From positions 62,001 through 126,000 of the forward strand of contig NZ_JNNO01000043.1 in NCBI RefSeq assembly GCF_000735585.1: a stretch of 64,000 nt of DNA, given 5' to 3'. The DNA is from Devosia sp. LC5 (GTDB lineage Bacteria; Pseudomonadota; Alphaproteobacteria; Rhizobiales; Devosiaceae). The notes under the pieces were generated by a model. That model had not been told where the DNA came from, searched no databases, and worked only from the letters and a program-made list of their open reading frames with translations. Positions 32,813-42,900 of the stretch are shown here, in pieces (positions within the stretch are counted from its first letter, which is position 1; each line of letters begins with the position of its first letter). The translations under genes and the position numbers were made by a program.

Positions 32813-33433
32813 ATGCACAGCCCAGTCCTCGTTACCGCTCCCGCAATGACGCCTGTCTCTCTGCCAGAGGCAAAGGTGCAGCTTGCCGTTGATCATGATG
32901 AGCATGACGACATGATCACAGCGTTCATCGCCGCAGCGGTAGATCATCTGGACGGATGGACCGGCATCCTGGGCCGAGCCTTGGTCGAGCAGACCTGGCG
33001 CCAGGACTTCGACAGTTTTTCGGGCTGCATGCGCATTGCGCTCGCCCCGGTGATTTCGATCACCAGCATCACCTATCGCAATGCCGCCGGCCAGATTTCG
33101 ACGGTCACGAGCAGCGATTACACCCTGCTGGCCGATGCGCTCGGCCCGTATGTGGAGTTCAAGAGCGACTTTGAACGGCCGTCTGATCTCAACGAGACCA
33201 AGCCAGTTTCCCTCACCTATCTGGCGGGCTACCCGACAACGCCGGAAGTGCCGGCAGACGGCGAAACCCCCGCCATTCCTGCTGTGAGCAATATCCCGCC
33301 GGCCATCAAGGCGGCGATCCTGATCCATGTCCGGCTGATGTATGACGCATATCGGCTCGGCGCTGATGCGGGCCCGATCCCGACCGGCGCCATTGATGCG
33401 CTGATCACGCCGTACCGCCGGGTGTTTTTCTAA
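32813..33433 (+). CDS. head-tail connector protein
   Basis: 206 residues from ATG 32813, chosen for GAGGT five bases upstream. SLPEAKVQLAVDHDEHDDMI, then FIAAAVDHLDGWTGILGRAL is the helical gp6-like adaptor pattern. It forms a ring under the portal. The stop overlaps the next start by one base. Confidence 0.88.
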   Translation: MHSPVLVTAPAMTPVSLPEAKVQLAVDHDEHDDMITAFIAAAVDHLDGWTGILGRALVEQTWRQDFDSFSGCMRIALAPVISITSITYRNAAGQISTVTSSDYTLLADALGPYVEFKSDFERPSDLNETKPVSLTYLAGYPTTPEVPADGETPAIPAVSNIPPAIKAAILIHVRLMYDAYRLGADAGPIPTGAIDALITPYRRVFF

Positions 33434-33789
33434 TGGAAGCGGGCGTCCTCGATCGCCGCATTACCCTCCAGCGCTACGGCATCACCTATAACGATGACAA
33501 TGAGCCCATTGAAGGCTGGGAAGAGATCGGGAAACGCTGGGCCTCGAAAGAGGACGTCAGCGACGGCGAAAAGGTTCGGGCTGCCCAGGTGGGCGCATCT
33601 GTCTCCTCGCGGTTCCGTGTGCGCTATGACAGCCTGACCAGCACGATTACCGCGGCTGATCGGCTGACCTGCGAAGGCGTTCAGTATGTCATCAGCGGGA
33701 CCAAGGAAGGCGACGGGCGCAGAGAAGAAATTGAGATCACCGCTGCGCGTCCGAATGACAACCTAGTACCGGCAGATCCTGCACCATGA
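33433..33789 (+). CDS. phage head closure / head-tail adaptor protein
   Basis: 118 residues starting MEAGVLDRRITLQRYGITYN, then WEEIGKRWASKEDVSDGEK and RFRVRYDSLTSTITAADRLT: the SPP1 gp16-like stopper fold. Overlaps the next gene by four bases. Confidence 0.9.
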   Translation: MEAGVLDRRITLQRYGITYNDDNEPIEGWEEIGKRWASKEDVSDGEKVRAAQVGASVSSRFRVRYDSLTSTITAADRLTCEGVQYVISGTKEGDGRREEIEITAARPNDNLVPADPAP

Positions 33790-34226
33790 AGGTCCGTGTT
33801 TCCTTTGTCGGAGGCAGGGAACTGGACGAAGCGCTCAACCAGTTCACGCCGTCAAAGCGCCGGGCCATTGGTCGCGTGGCGCTGGACAATGCCGGCGAGA
33901 TCACCGCGAAGGCAGCTCGAGCATTGGCGCCCGTGGATAGCGGCGGGCTGCGCGAGAGCATCGAGGTATCCGGCACGCTGTCTCGGGCCCAGAAGTCGCA
34001 GCACGCCAAGGCAGCCGAACAAGAACGATTCATCGGCCCAGACAGCCGGCCTCAGGCGCATCTTCGCGAGTTTGGCAGCGATGGCAACGCGCCCCAGCCG
34101 TTCCTTCGGCCGGCGTGGGACCAGACCAAGAATGCGGTCAAGGATCGCATTGGCGATGAATTGTGGGTCGGCATTGAGAAGGCCGTCAAAGCAGCGGCGC
34201 GCAAGGCATTGAGGGCGAAGTCATGA
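33786..34226 (+). CDS. HK97 gp10-family tail-attachment protein
   Basis: 146 residues: VSFVGGRELDEALNQFTPSK, RALAPVDSGGLRESIEV and PQPFLRPAWDQTKNAVKDRI are characteristic. It joins the head to the tail terminator. Overlaps the next gene by four bases. Confidence 0.9.
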   Translation: MKVRVSFVGGRELDEALNQFTPSKRRAIGRVALDNAGEITAKAARALAPVDSGGLRESIEVSGTLSRAQKSQHAKAAEQERFIGPDSRPQAHLREFGSDGNAPQPFLRPAWDQTKNAVKDRIGDELWVGIEKAVKAAARKALRAKS

Positions 34227-34405
34227 AGCTAAAACTGCAGGTTGTCGGCCACCATCTCATGCTTTGCGACGAGAGCGGCGAGCCCCTGCCAAACCAGACC
34301 CGCATCGATATCAGCGACAGGATCGATGACCTTCCTCGCCTGACTGTGGAATTCATCATCGACGGCGAGAACATAACACCGGCCGAGTCCGAAGATGCAA
34401 ACTAA
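34223..34405 (+). CDS. small protein in head-tail module
   Basis: 60 residues: MKLKLQVVGHHLMLCDESGE then VEFIIDGENITPAESEDAN. A compact beta protein coupled to both neighbours. Function unknown. Confidence 0.7.
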   Translation: MKLKLQVVGHHLMLCDESGEPLPNQTRIDISDRIDDLPRLTVEFIIDGENITPAESEDAN

Positions 34406-34787
34406 GCTCGCCGGGCTATTGCTCGCCCATGCGCCACTTGCAGCCCTGGTCGCGAACCGCATCCAGTGGGACACGCTGCCCCAAGGGTCGGCTCAGCCCT
34501 CGATCGTCATGTATGTGATCAGTGGCGTGACGGACTACACCATGCAGGGCGCCAGCGGGTATGTTCAGACCCGCGTGCAGTTCGACTGCCGGGGCACGAC
34601 CGCGGCATCTGCCCGCGCCGTTGCTGAAGCCGTTGAGGCCCGCCTGTCGGGCTTTCATGGCGAGTTCGGCGGCTACAAATTCCAGGGCTGTTTCGCTCAG
34701 GGTCAGCGCACGCGGTTCGACAAAGATACCGCCACGAGCTGGTTCACGGACAGCCGAGACTTCACGATCCATTGGGCTCCGGCCTGA
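34395..34787 (+). CDS. tail completion protein, DUF3168
   Basis: 130 residues. LAGLLLAHAPLAALVANRIQ, SIVMYVISGVTDYTMQG and FDKDTATSWFTDSRDFTIHW fit the DUF3168 tail-terminator family. It caps the tail tube beneath the head. Confidence 0.9.
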   Translation: MQTKLAGLLLAHAPLAALVANRIQWDTLPQGSAQPSIVMYVISGVTDYTMQGASGYVQTRVQFDCRGTTAASARAVAEAVEARLSGFHGEFGGYKFQGCFAQGQRTRFDKDTATSWFTDSRDFTIHWAPA

Positions 34788-34845
34788 TCTAGCCCTATCG
34801 CGCCGTGGGCTGGCGCTTACAGCATCTACAATTTGGAGAACTGAC

Positions 34846-35535
34846 ATGGCCGACACCGCGGCAATGATCGGCTTTGGCACCGTCTTCGAGATGGCTGATG
34901 AGCTGACCCCGACGACCTTCGTCGCCTTTGGCGAAGTCATCACCGTCGATCCCGGCGAGGACGAGGATGAGGAAGTCGAGGCGACGCATATGCAGAGCCC
35001 TGACGCTACCAGGGAGTATATCCCAGGTCTGACGACGCCCGGCGAAATGGTTGTCGGGATGAACTACATCCCCGGCAGCGCAACAGATCTGGCGATCATC
35101 GCCTCGCGCCGCAAACGCAACATCGGTCGTGTCACTCTTCCCAATGGCGTGCGCAAGACCTTTCCAATCGTGCGCCGCGGCTATGCCACGGAAATCCCTC
35201 TGGACGACCGGATGACGGCAACCGCCACCTTCCGTCGCGCTGGCTCCACGACTACCGACGCTGCCACGGCTCCGGTCAATGGCATCCTGCCCGCCATCCA
35301 CGGCACTCCGGCAGACGGCGAGACGCTGACCGCAAATCCGGGGATCTGGGCGCCCTTTGCCATGTTCACCTACCAGTGGAATGCCGATGGCGTTGCCATC
35401 CCCGGCGCCGAGTCCCCAACGTTGGTGCTGGACACCGACAATGTCGGTGAGGCTATTTCCGTCACCGTTACCGCGACGAACACGGGCGGCTCGGCCTCGG
35501 CCACTTCGGCGCCAACCACTGCAGTGACGGCCTAA
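34846..35535 (+). CDS. major tail tube protein with C-terminal Ig-like domain
   Basis: 229 residues from ATG 34846. The tube domain (about 1-140) includes TREYIPGLTTPGEMVVGMNY and FPIVRRGYATEIPLDD. Residues about 145-225 are an Ig-like add-on (GTPADGETLTANPGIWAPFA, FTYQWNADGVAIPGAESPTL). Such surface domains decorate many siphophage tubes and may bind cell-surface glycans. Confidence 0.9.
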   Translation: MADTAAMIGFGTVFEMADELTPTTFVAFGEVITVDPGEDEDEEVEATHMQSPDATREYIPGLTTPGEMVVGMNYIPGSATDLAIIASRRKRNIGRVTLPNGVRKTFPIVRRGYATEIPLDDRMTATATFRRAGSTTTDAATAPVNGILPAIHGTPADGETLTANPGIWAPFAMFTYQWNADGVAIPGAESPTLVLDTDNVGEAISVTVTATNTGGSASATSAPTTAVTA

Positions 35536-35539
35536 CCCC

Positions 35540-35911
35540 ATGGCGAATGAACTTTTGGGAGAGGTGGACTTTCCGGTAGGCGACAAGACCTATCGGCTTC
35601 GCCTCTCGATCAACCAGATCATCCAGGTCGAAGACATCCTGGGCATGGGCATCATCAAGATTGCCGGCATGTTCAATGATGTCGAAAACCTGACGGCCGG
35701 CAGTGTTCGCGCAGTGCTTTGGGGTGCGCTGCGCGAGCATCACCCTGAAATCGATATCATGGGCGCTGGCGACATCATGGCTGAGGCTCGCCTTCAGCCC
35801 ACCATCGAACATGTTGGGCGGGCTCTGCAGGCGGCATTCCCGACAGCGGAGGGTAAGGAGCCCCCTTCTCCAAGGCGGGGTCGGGCTGGGAATGGGAAGC
35901 GCTCTACGTAG
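35540..35911 (+). CDS. tail assembly chaperone, short form
   Basis: 123 residues: LLGEVDFPVGDKTYRLRLSI, VLWGALREHHPEI and VGRALQAAFPTAEGKEPPSP, the gene-transfer-agent-like chaperone layout. It lies between the tail tube and tape measure, where lambda G sits. The zero-frame product ends soon after a C-rich slip site. Confidence 0.88.
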   Translation: MANELLGEVDFPVGDKTYRLRLSINQIIQVEDILGMGIIKIAGMFNDVENLTAGSVRAVLWGALREHHPEIDIMGAGDIMAEARLQPTIEHVGRALQAAFPTAEGKEPPSPRRGRAGNGKRST

Positions 35912-36168
35912 CGTTTTCCTCCTTCGCTCCCGACCCCGAGGCGTATTGGTATCTCACCCCGCGTCAGCTGACCGCCCGGTTCAAAGCGGCGTCTGAGCGG
36001 CGTCTGAGGGAGCATGACGACCGGATGTCTCTGGCCTGGAATATCGAGGCGTTGGCAAGGGCAAAGAAGATGCCGACGCTGGAGAGCATGCGCAGCAGTA
36101 AAGCCGCCAAGCAGGCGCCGCGGAAGCAATCTTGGGAAACGCAGGCGGCTCTGTTCAGTACCTGGTGA
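35857..36168 (+). CDS. frameshift extension of tail assembly chaperone (T-like)
   Basis: An open -1 frame with no start codon near its beginning, bounded upstream by TAA 35854-35856. It reads about 100 protein-like residues (SGWEWEALYVAFSSFAPDPE, YWYLTPRQLTARFKAASERR, MSLAWNIEALARAKKMP) to TGA 36168. The shift must occur between 35857 and the zero-frame stop at 35911; the CCCCCTT run at 35861-35867 is the best candidate. Equivalent to lambda GT. Confidence 0.8.
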   Translation, partial: GAPFSKAGSGWEWEALYVAFSSFAPDPEAYWYLTPRQLTARFKAASERRLREHDDRMSLAWNIEALARAKKMPTLESMRSSKAAKQAPRKQSWETQAALFSTW

Positions 36169-36171
36169 GGG

Positions 36172-36336
36172 CTACCGCTTCATGGTCCGCAGAACTTCGG
36201 ACAGCCCGAACAGGATCACGGCCGAGAACAGGCCGACTGCAGCCAGGATCACCTGAATGTCGCTGCGCATGCTGGCGATGCTGACCGCGAACAGCAAGAG
36301 CCCGAGAACGCCGAACACGGCCAAGAGAATACGCAT
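36172..36336 (-). CDS. leftward two-helix membrane peptide
   Basis: 54 residues from ATG 36336 with GGGGG four bases upstream: MRILLAVFGVLGLLLFAVSI then DIQVILAAVGLFSAVILFGL. It points against the tail operon, in the gap between chaperone and tape measure. Likely a cargo gene or, less likely, a chance frame. Confidence 0.55.
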   Translation of the reverse strand: MRILLAVFGVLGLLLFAVSIASMRSDIQVILAAVGLFSAVILFGLSEVLRTMKR

Positions 36337-36390
36337 GTCGCCCCCAAAAAGAGGCGGCACGCTAACCCCGTAACGAACTGAGGTAAAGTC

Positions 36391-38238
36391 ATGGCTGCTG
36401 TCGTCGGGGCGCTCCGGGTCGATCTAGGACTCAACTCCGCTGAGTTTTCGGCTGGTCTGAAGAAGGCGTCCGCCGGTCTGGGCAATTTCGCCAAGACGGC
36501 CGGTATTGGCCTGGCCGCGGTTGCTACGGCAGCTGCGGCGGCCGGCGCCGCGTTGGGTGTAGCTATCAAGGGCGCGATCGACAATGCTGACGAACTCAGC
36601 AAGACGGCCCAGAAAGTCGGCGTGACGACTGAGGCGCTGTCGCGGTTGAACTATGCCGCCAGCCTTTCGGACGTGAGCCTCGGGCAGCTATCGACTGGCC
36701 TTGGTCGGCTCACCGCAGGCATGTCGCAGATTGCGCAGGGCTCCGGTGGCCAGGCCAAGATGGCATTCGATGCGCTAGGTATATCGGCGCTGAACTCTGC
36801 CGGGCAGTTGCGCGGCACCGATGAAGTGCTCGCAGATGTCGCCGAGCGCTTCGGCCGGATGGAAGACGGTGCCACTAAAACGGCGCTGGCCATTGCTCTG
36901 TTCGGTCGGTCGGGTGCTGATCTCATTCCTATGCTCAATTTGGGCAAGAATGGATTGGCTGAACTAGCGGCCGAGGCCGATCGGCTGGGCATCACCCTCG
37001 ATACCAATACGGGCCGGGCTGCCGAGCAGTTCAATGACAGCATTACCCGGCTGCAAGCGACGTTTCAGGGCGTCATCAACAAGATCATGCAGGGCGCGCT
37101 ACCGGCGTTGAACGATCTTGCAGACAAGATTTCAGACCCGCAGTTCGCCGAATCTGCCCAGGCTATTGGTCTGGCCATTGTCGATGCGATGAAGATGGCC
37201 GTTGATTCCATCAACACCGTGGTCGGCGCCTTCACAGCGCTCCAGGGCGCGATGAGTTGGATGAACAACAATGACATGTTCGGCAACGCCATTGACCGCG
37301 GCAACGGCGCCGGCAAGGAATTCCAACGGTTCAACACGGAAGATGAGGCGAAGGCGCTCCTGACGGACGCGCTTAATTCGGGCCAGACCGGCGGGCCTGG
37401 GGCTGACTTCTACGCCGGGATATTCGGCGCACCGGCTTCCGAGATCGCCGCATCGGCCGAGCAGGTGGCCGCGGCATTCGAGCCAGTCATCACAAATACC
37501 AAGGAAGCGGCAGCCGGCGCATCTACGCTCAAGGCCGCTATGTCCGAAGGTAAGGCAGTATTCGAATCTACTCGCACTCCGGCTGAAACCTATGGCCTCG
37601 AGGTGGAGCGATTGAACGCGCTCCTTGAGCAGGGCGCGATCGACCAGGACACGTACAACAGGGCGGTTTTGCAGGCCCAGGACACCTTTCAGAAGGCCGA
37701 GATGGCCGGAAACCAGTTGGCCTCTACGCTCGCTAGCGGCCTCGCCAATGTCTTTACGAGCGTAGTTGATGGATCAAAGTCTGCGGTTGAGGCCGTAGGC
37801 GATCTACTGAAGTCGCTTGGTCAGATGCTGATCAATCAGGGGTTTCAGGCGCTGATCGGAGGCATCTTTGGTGGCGGCGGTGGTGGTATTGGCTCAATTT
37901 TCTCGGGCATCTTCGGGGGCGGAGGGCTAAAGCTCGGCTACAACGGTATTCCGGGCTACGCCAATGGCACGAAATCCGCGCCCGGTGGTTATGCATGGGT
38001 GGGGGAGCGCGGGCCCGAACTCGTCAACCTTCCGCGCGGCGCGCAGGTTCTTCCCCATCAGCAGTCGATGGCGACAGCGGCAAACCAGGCCAGTGCTGTG
38101 TCCATCCGCCTTGTCATGCCTGAGGGCTGGAAGGCGGAGGTCATCGATGAGGCCCGTTCCGGCGCCCGTCAGGACACCATCACCATCGTCCAGGAGAACG
38201 AAAAAGCTCTCCAAAACTACCGCCAGAACGGAGGTTAA
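36391..38238 (+). CDS. tail tape measure protein
   Basis: 615 residues. Alpha-helical with hydrophobic Ala-rich segments (GIGLAAVATAAAAAGAALGV), VTTEALSRLNYAASLSDVSL of the TMP fold, and a C-terminal glycine-rich stretch then PGYANGTKSAPGGYAWVGER. Its length sets the tail length, here a short tail. Last residues QENEKALQNYRQNGG. Confidence 0.92.
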   Translation: MAAVVGALRVDLGLNSAEFSAGLKKASAGLGNFAKTAGIGLAAVATAAAAAGAALGVAIKGAIDNADELSKTAQKVGVTTEALSRLNYAASLSDVSLGQLSTGLGRLTAGMSQIAQGSGGQAKMAFDALGISALNSAGQLRGTDEVLADVAERFGRMEDGATKTALAIALFGRSGADLIPMLNLGKNGLAELAAEADRLGITLDTNTGRAAEQFNDSITRLQATFQGVINKIMQGALPALNDLADKISDPQFAESAQAIGLAIVDAMKMAVDSINTVVGAFTALQGAMSWMNNNDMFGNAIDRGNGAGKEFQRFNTEDEAKALLTDALNSGQTGGPGADFYAGIFGAPASEIAASAEQVAAAFEPVITNTKEAAAGASTLKAAMSEGKAVFESTRTPAETYGLEVERLNALLEQGAIDQDTYNRAVLQAQDTFQKAEMAGNQLASTLASGLANVFTSVVDGSKSAVEAVGDLLKSLGQMLINQGFQALIGGIFGGGGGGIGSIFSGIFGGGGLKLGYNGIPGYANGTKSAPGGYAWVGERGPELVNLPRGAQVLPHQQSMATAANQASAVSIRLVMPEGWKAEVIDEARSGARQDTITIVQENEKALQNYRQNGG

Positions 38239-38241
38239 TCG

Positions 38242-38904
38242 ATGCCGACCGTTCTTTCTCTCCCCGACATCCCTGGGTGGAAGAGTGTTGAGTTCGACCC
38301 CATCCGCCCGCGGGACACCGATCGTATGGAGGGGCGCCGCACCGAGGCCCAGATATTCGGCACATCATGGTGGGCGGCATCGTACTCCGCTCCATTCCTT
38401 TCCGAGATCGACTTCGGCAAGATGGACGCTTTCATGATGACCGCTGGCGACAGTGGCGAGGTGTTCCGGGCCTATGACCCGTTCCGGCCCAGGCCGATTG
38501 CGTGGACCCTGGCCAACGGGGATGTGCCGCTGTCCGGGGACAGGGCAGGCGGTGGGGCATTCGACGGAACTGCGACGATCACGGCCCGCACCGCGACGAC
38601 ACTCACCATAAGCGGCCTACCCGCCAACTTTCAGTTCAGGGCTGGCGACTATGTCGAAGTGGTGAAGTCGGAAACCGTCATCTCACTGCACCGTATCGTG
38701 GCCGACGTTCAAGCCGATATTCTGGGCATCGTCACGCTCGCCATCCGCTACGCGCTCGATCTTCAGACCTTCACGCTGCCCCTCACGGCCAACTTCGAAA
38801 AGCCGTCCTGTCTCATGCAGGTCGACCCCGCCAGCTATCGCGGGCCCAAGGCGTGGAGTGCCCGCAATCCAAGTTTCTCCGCGCAGGAAGTATTCTTCTC
38901 ATGA
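38242..38904 (+). CDS. distal tail / baseplate protein
   Basis: 220 residues: SLPDIPGWKSVEFDPIRPRD, SWWAASYSAPFLSEIDFGKM, then a beta-rich C-terminus with FQFRAGDYVEVVK. The place after the tape measure suits a distal tail protein. Family not named with confidence. Confidence 0.82.
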   Translation: MPTVLSLPDIPGWKSVEFDPIRPRDTDRMEGRRTEAQIFGTSWWAASYSAPFLSEIDFGKMDAFMMTAGDSGEVFRAYDPFRPRPIAWTLANGDVPLSGDRAGGGAFDGTATITARTATTLTISGLPANFQFRAGDYVEVVKSETVISLHRIVADVQADILGIVTLAIRYALDLQTFTLPLTANFEKPSCLMQVDPASYRGPKAWSARNPSFSAQEVFFS

Positions 38905-39536
38905 GCCTTGATCCTGCTGTTGAGGACCTACTCGAAGAAGGCCAAATCCTTCGGCTCGACCTGATCCGCTTTGACCTGCCGGGTAAGACCGTCGGCTATC
39001 ATCGTGGCGGCCGGCCATACACCTATAACGGCCTCGTCTACCTGCCCAACCGCTATCTCGATATGGGCGAGATGAACCAGGCGCTCGGCACCGCGATAAC
39101 GACGCGCGTCATCCGATTTTCGAACGTGCCGACCGCCGATCCCGACGACGCAATCGCCAAAATCGAAGAGTTTGCCTACACCAATGCTCCGGTGATCGTC
39201 TCGCATCTGGCGGGTGATCCGGAAACCGACCAGGTTGTCGGCATCCTGGCCTCCTCGATCTATGAGATCGACCATGTGCGCTATCTCAAGGGCGCCATGT
39301 CCGACAATGGCGAGCGCACGGTGACGCTGGAAATCACCCTGGAGCCGCCGGGGCGCTCGGCGCGCGGGGCAACGCACGTCAAGCGCGCCCAGGCCGAGCA
39401 GCAGTTCGACAATCTGGCGACCGACACCTGCCTTGAATACGCATCGACCGTGGCGACCGTCCCCGAAGAATGGGGGCAGACGGGATCACAGGGGAGTTCA
39501 TCTTCCGGGGCGTCGATGAGCTGGAACAAAAAATGA
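38901..39536 (+). CDS. baseplate protein, DUF2163-like
   Basis: 211 residues from ATG 38901, overlapping the previous stop by four bases. Landmarks: LRLDLIRFDLPGKTVGYHRG, YTYNGLVYLPNRYLDMG, and VTLEITLEPPGRSARGATHV. Similar to gene-transfer-agent ORF13 or DUF2163 proteins that build the baseplate hub. Confidence 0.85.
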   Translation: MSLDPAVEDLLEEGQILRLDLIRFDLPGKTVGYHRGGRPYTYNGLVYLPNRYLDMGEMNQALGTAITTRVIRFSNVPTADPDDAIAKIEEFAYTNAPVIVSHLAGDPETDQVVGILASSIYEIDHVRYLKGAMSDNGERTVTLEITLEPPGRSARGATHVKRAQAEQQFDNLATDTCLEYASTVATVPEEWGQTGSQGSSSSGASMSWNKK

Positions 39537-39937
39537 CCAAGACCAGGTTCGAAATCGTCAAGGCCGTGATCGATGCCGAGATGGCCTCGCCCTATGCCTA
39601 TGGTACGGCGGATTGCTTCTTCTTTGGCTGCCGGGTTGCCGATGCGCTGGACGCCTCTCTCGATCTGGCAAAGACCTATGCCGGCTCCTACAAGACGCTG
39701 CGGGGCGCACAGATGGCGTTGCGGCGACGTGGCCACAAATCCCTCATCGGCCTGTTCGCAGGCCACCTGACGCCATGTGGGCCTGCTGAGGCCCGTATCG
39801 GTGACATTGGGATAATGCTGCTGGCCGATGGCGAGCATGTCGGCGTCTGCGTCGGCTCCAAGTTCATCACCAAGACATGGCGCGGCCGGTCGTTCCTCGA
39901 TCTTGCTGATTGCAAAGCCGCGTTCCGCGTCGGCTAA
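39533..39937 (+). CDS. NlpC/P60-like (DUF6950-type) tail peptidase
   Basis: 134 residues from ATG 39533, overlapping the previous stop (ATGA). YGTADCFFFGCRVADAL supplies the catalytic-type cysteine; GDIGIMLLADGEHVGVCVGS the histidine region. Tail-tip enzymes of this type cut cell-wall peptides at entry. Confidence 0.85.
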   Translation: MTKTRFEIVKAVIDAEMASPYAYGTADCFFFGCRVADALDASLDLAKTYAGSYKTLRGAQMALRRRGHKSLIGLFAGHLTPCGPAEARIGDIGIMLLADGEHVGVCVGSKFITKTWRGRSFLDLADCKAAFRVG

Positions 39938-39955
39938 CTCCCGGATCCAAAATCC

Positions 39956-42900
39956 ATGGTAATTTTTACGGCAATCGGCACCGCGGTTGCGGGAGCGCTA
40001 TTTGCTGGCTCCGCCCTGGCGGCATCCATCATTGCCGGCGGGTTATCGTTCGGCGCGTCGCTGCTGCTCTCCTCGCTGACCCGGCCCAAGGCAGCGCGGA
40101 ACGAGCCCTATTCTGCTGTGCAGGGCCAGATCCAGTACGGCGCGCAGGTTCCTGTCAGCGCTCTCTTCGGCGAAGGCAAGGTTCGGGGGCACCACGTCTA
40201 TTATGCCAAGTACGGCTCCGGCAATAAGTACAATGCCGATGTGTTCATCCTGGCCAATGGGTGGTGCGACGGGCTCGATGGCAGGGTCTACTTCTATGGT
40301 GAGAAGCACGACCTGGTCGCCCGGCCCATTATCGGAAACGAGATTTCCCATTATGGCGTGAGCGGCTTCGACAACCTGATCTCGATCCGCTTCTATGACG
40401 GGCGGCCAGGGCAGGGCGTCGATACGAAACTGGTGGCCGATACCGCTGCGCTCGGCAATACGTGGAAGGCCACATCGGTTTGCGCCGGCATGACCTATGT
40501 CGTGGTCGAGCGGGAATACGATGCCGATAAATTCAACAAGGGTCGCCCCGATTTTGAGTTCGTGCTGCGCGGACTGCGCGAATATGACCCGCGTAAGGAC
40601 AGCACCGTTGCCGGCGGCAGCGGGCCCCAGAGGATCGATGATCCCGCTACGTGGGTGCACACAAAAAACCCGGTCGTGCATCGCCTGAACTATCAGCTCG
40701 GCTTGCGGGGGCTGCTCTCGGGCCGGACGCTCGTTGGTGAAGGTAAGTCGCTCGGTCAGTTGGATCTGGGGACCTATTTTGCTGCGATGAATGTGGCGGA
40801 CACGCCGCGCCTCGGCAAGCCGACCTATGAGGCGTCGATCTTCGTCAACGGCGAGGACGATCACACCGAAGTTCTCAAGGAACTGGACGACGCCATTGCT
40901 GGCTATGCCCTCAACAGGCGTGGCTTGTCCGGCGTCATCGCAGGCGCGCCGCAGATCCCCGTCGCCTCTATCACGGCCGATGATATTCCGGTCGGCCGGG
41001 CGCAGGAGGTCCAGCGGCGCAAGTCGGCGTTTGGTCTGTTCAACTACATATCGGGGCAATTCACCTCGCCGGAGAGCCTTTGGAACCCGGAAAGCCTCAC
41101 GCCTGTCTTCGTCAATCTCGACGTGGCGGCCGATGGGCGTGTGCGGCAGACATCAAACGACTTCCTGCAGGTCACCGATCCCGACATTGCGCAATATCTG
41201 CTCAACATCCGGTATCGCCAGAACCGCAAGGGCGGCTCGGCCACGGTTCCGGTGTCGCGCAGGGTCGGCCTCAATGTTCAGGAGGGCGAGTGGGTCGAAT
41301 TTGACGGTCTGGAATGGCTGGTCACGGGCTGGCGCTGCGATGCGCAATTCCGCTGTACGCTGACGCTGGCTGAAACGGGCGCAGACGTCTATTCGGAAGC
41401 CGGCATCGAACCGGGCCCGATCGTCGTTCCGCCCACGGCCCCGCTGAACCCGTCGCTGCTATCGACGGTGCAGAATTTCTCGGCCGCTGTCGGGTTTATC
41501 CAGAACAGTGACGGCGAGGAAGCGCCTGTGCTCGAGTTCACGTGGACCCCGCCAGAAGACCCGTCGATGACGGCGGTGCGGTTCTTCTATTTCGTTGGCG
41601 AAGATCCGACTGGGCAGACCGTCTATCAGGACCAGACCACCGATGTGGAGGCGGGGACCTACGCCACCACCAAGAATATCATCCCAGGGGTGCACTACAC
41701 TGCCCGCGCCACGATCACGACCGTTCCCGACCGGCTCAAGACCTATACGCCTTGGGTGACCACTGAGATCATCACCGGCCCCTTTACGCTGGGCCTGGAC
41801 GCCATTGCCGACGAGGTCGCTGAGAAGGTCGCCGAACTCGACGAATGGACGCGCTACAACACCCGCGAGACGATCGAGGAAAAGCGTAAGGCCATTCTGC
41901 TCAATGTTGCAGGGGCCGTGGGGGACTATAACGACCGCCAGCATATCCGGCAGGAAGCGGCATCCACTTTCGAGGCCAGCAAGGCTTCATGGTCGCTGGA
42001 TATTCTCACGGCGACCGGCCCAAACTCGGCGTTGTCGCTGCGGATTGAGCAGTTGGACGCCGAGGTTTTCGACCCTGTAACTGGCCTGCCAGCCGTGGCC
42101 TCTGCGGTCGATCTGCTCTCGACCGAGGTGAATGATCCCGGCACGGGTCTGCAGGCTGTTGGCAATGCCATTCTGTCGCTGGTGTCGAGTGTGCCTGGTG
42201 CCTCGGCCGAGGGGCTGATGCGCATCTATACGTCTGCGGCTGCGGTTGGTGAGGAAGTGCGTATTGCCCTGTCGGCCGCGACTAGTGGAGCGGACGGACC
42301 AGCCAATGCAGCCCTCTATATCACGGCGGGCGGCGGCAATTCAGATATCCTGCTGGTAGCCAATCGCATTGCTGCAGTCACCGGGCCTGCCGGTGCAAAG
42401 TACGGAATTTTCGTCGTCGATGCCGGCGTGGTGTGGATGGACGAAGCCCGTATCCGGAACCTGACAGCGGCAAACATCCAGACCCGATCGCTTACTGCTG
42501 ACAAGCTGGTTGCGGGAACGCTTACTTCAGCTGAGATCAACGTCCAGCAGCTCGTCGCATCGAATGCGTTCCTGACTTATCTTCGGGTCGGAAGCGCTCA
42601 AATCGATGACCTGTCAGTCGGCCGGATCAAGATCGCCAATGGGGCAGTGACGGATTTTGTAACTCACTCAGCGAGTGGTGCGGGCACAACTAACCAGTTG
42701 GTGTTTGATGGCCCAACATTCATCGCAACAGACGGTCCATGGATTGAAACCGCAACCGCGTCATCGTCAAGGACTACTGCCGGCTCCACGAACATAGACT
42801 TCGTTTTGGTCAACGTATCCACAGGAGCCTTACTTACCGTGGCTGAGGCCAATAACAGCATGAGCCACAGCGGTATCCGCATGGGGACGCCAGGGCAAAC

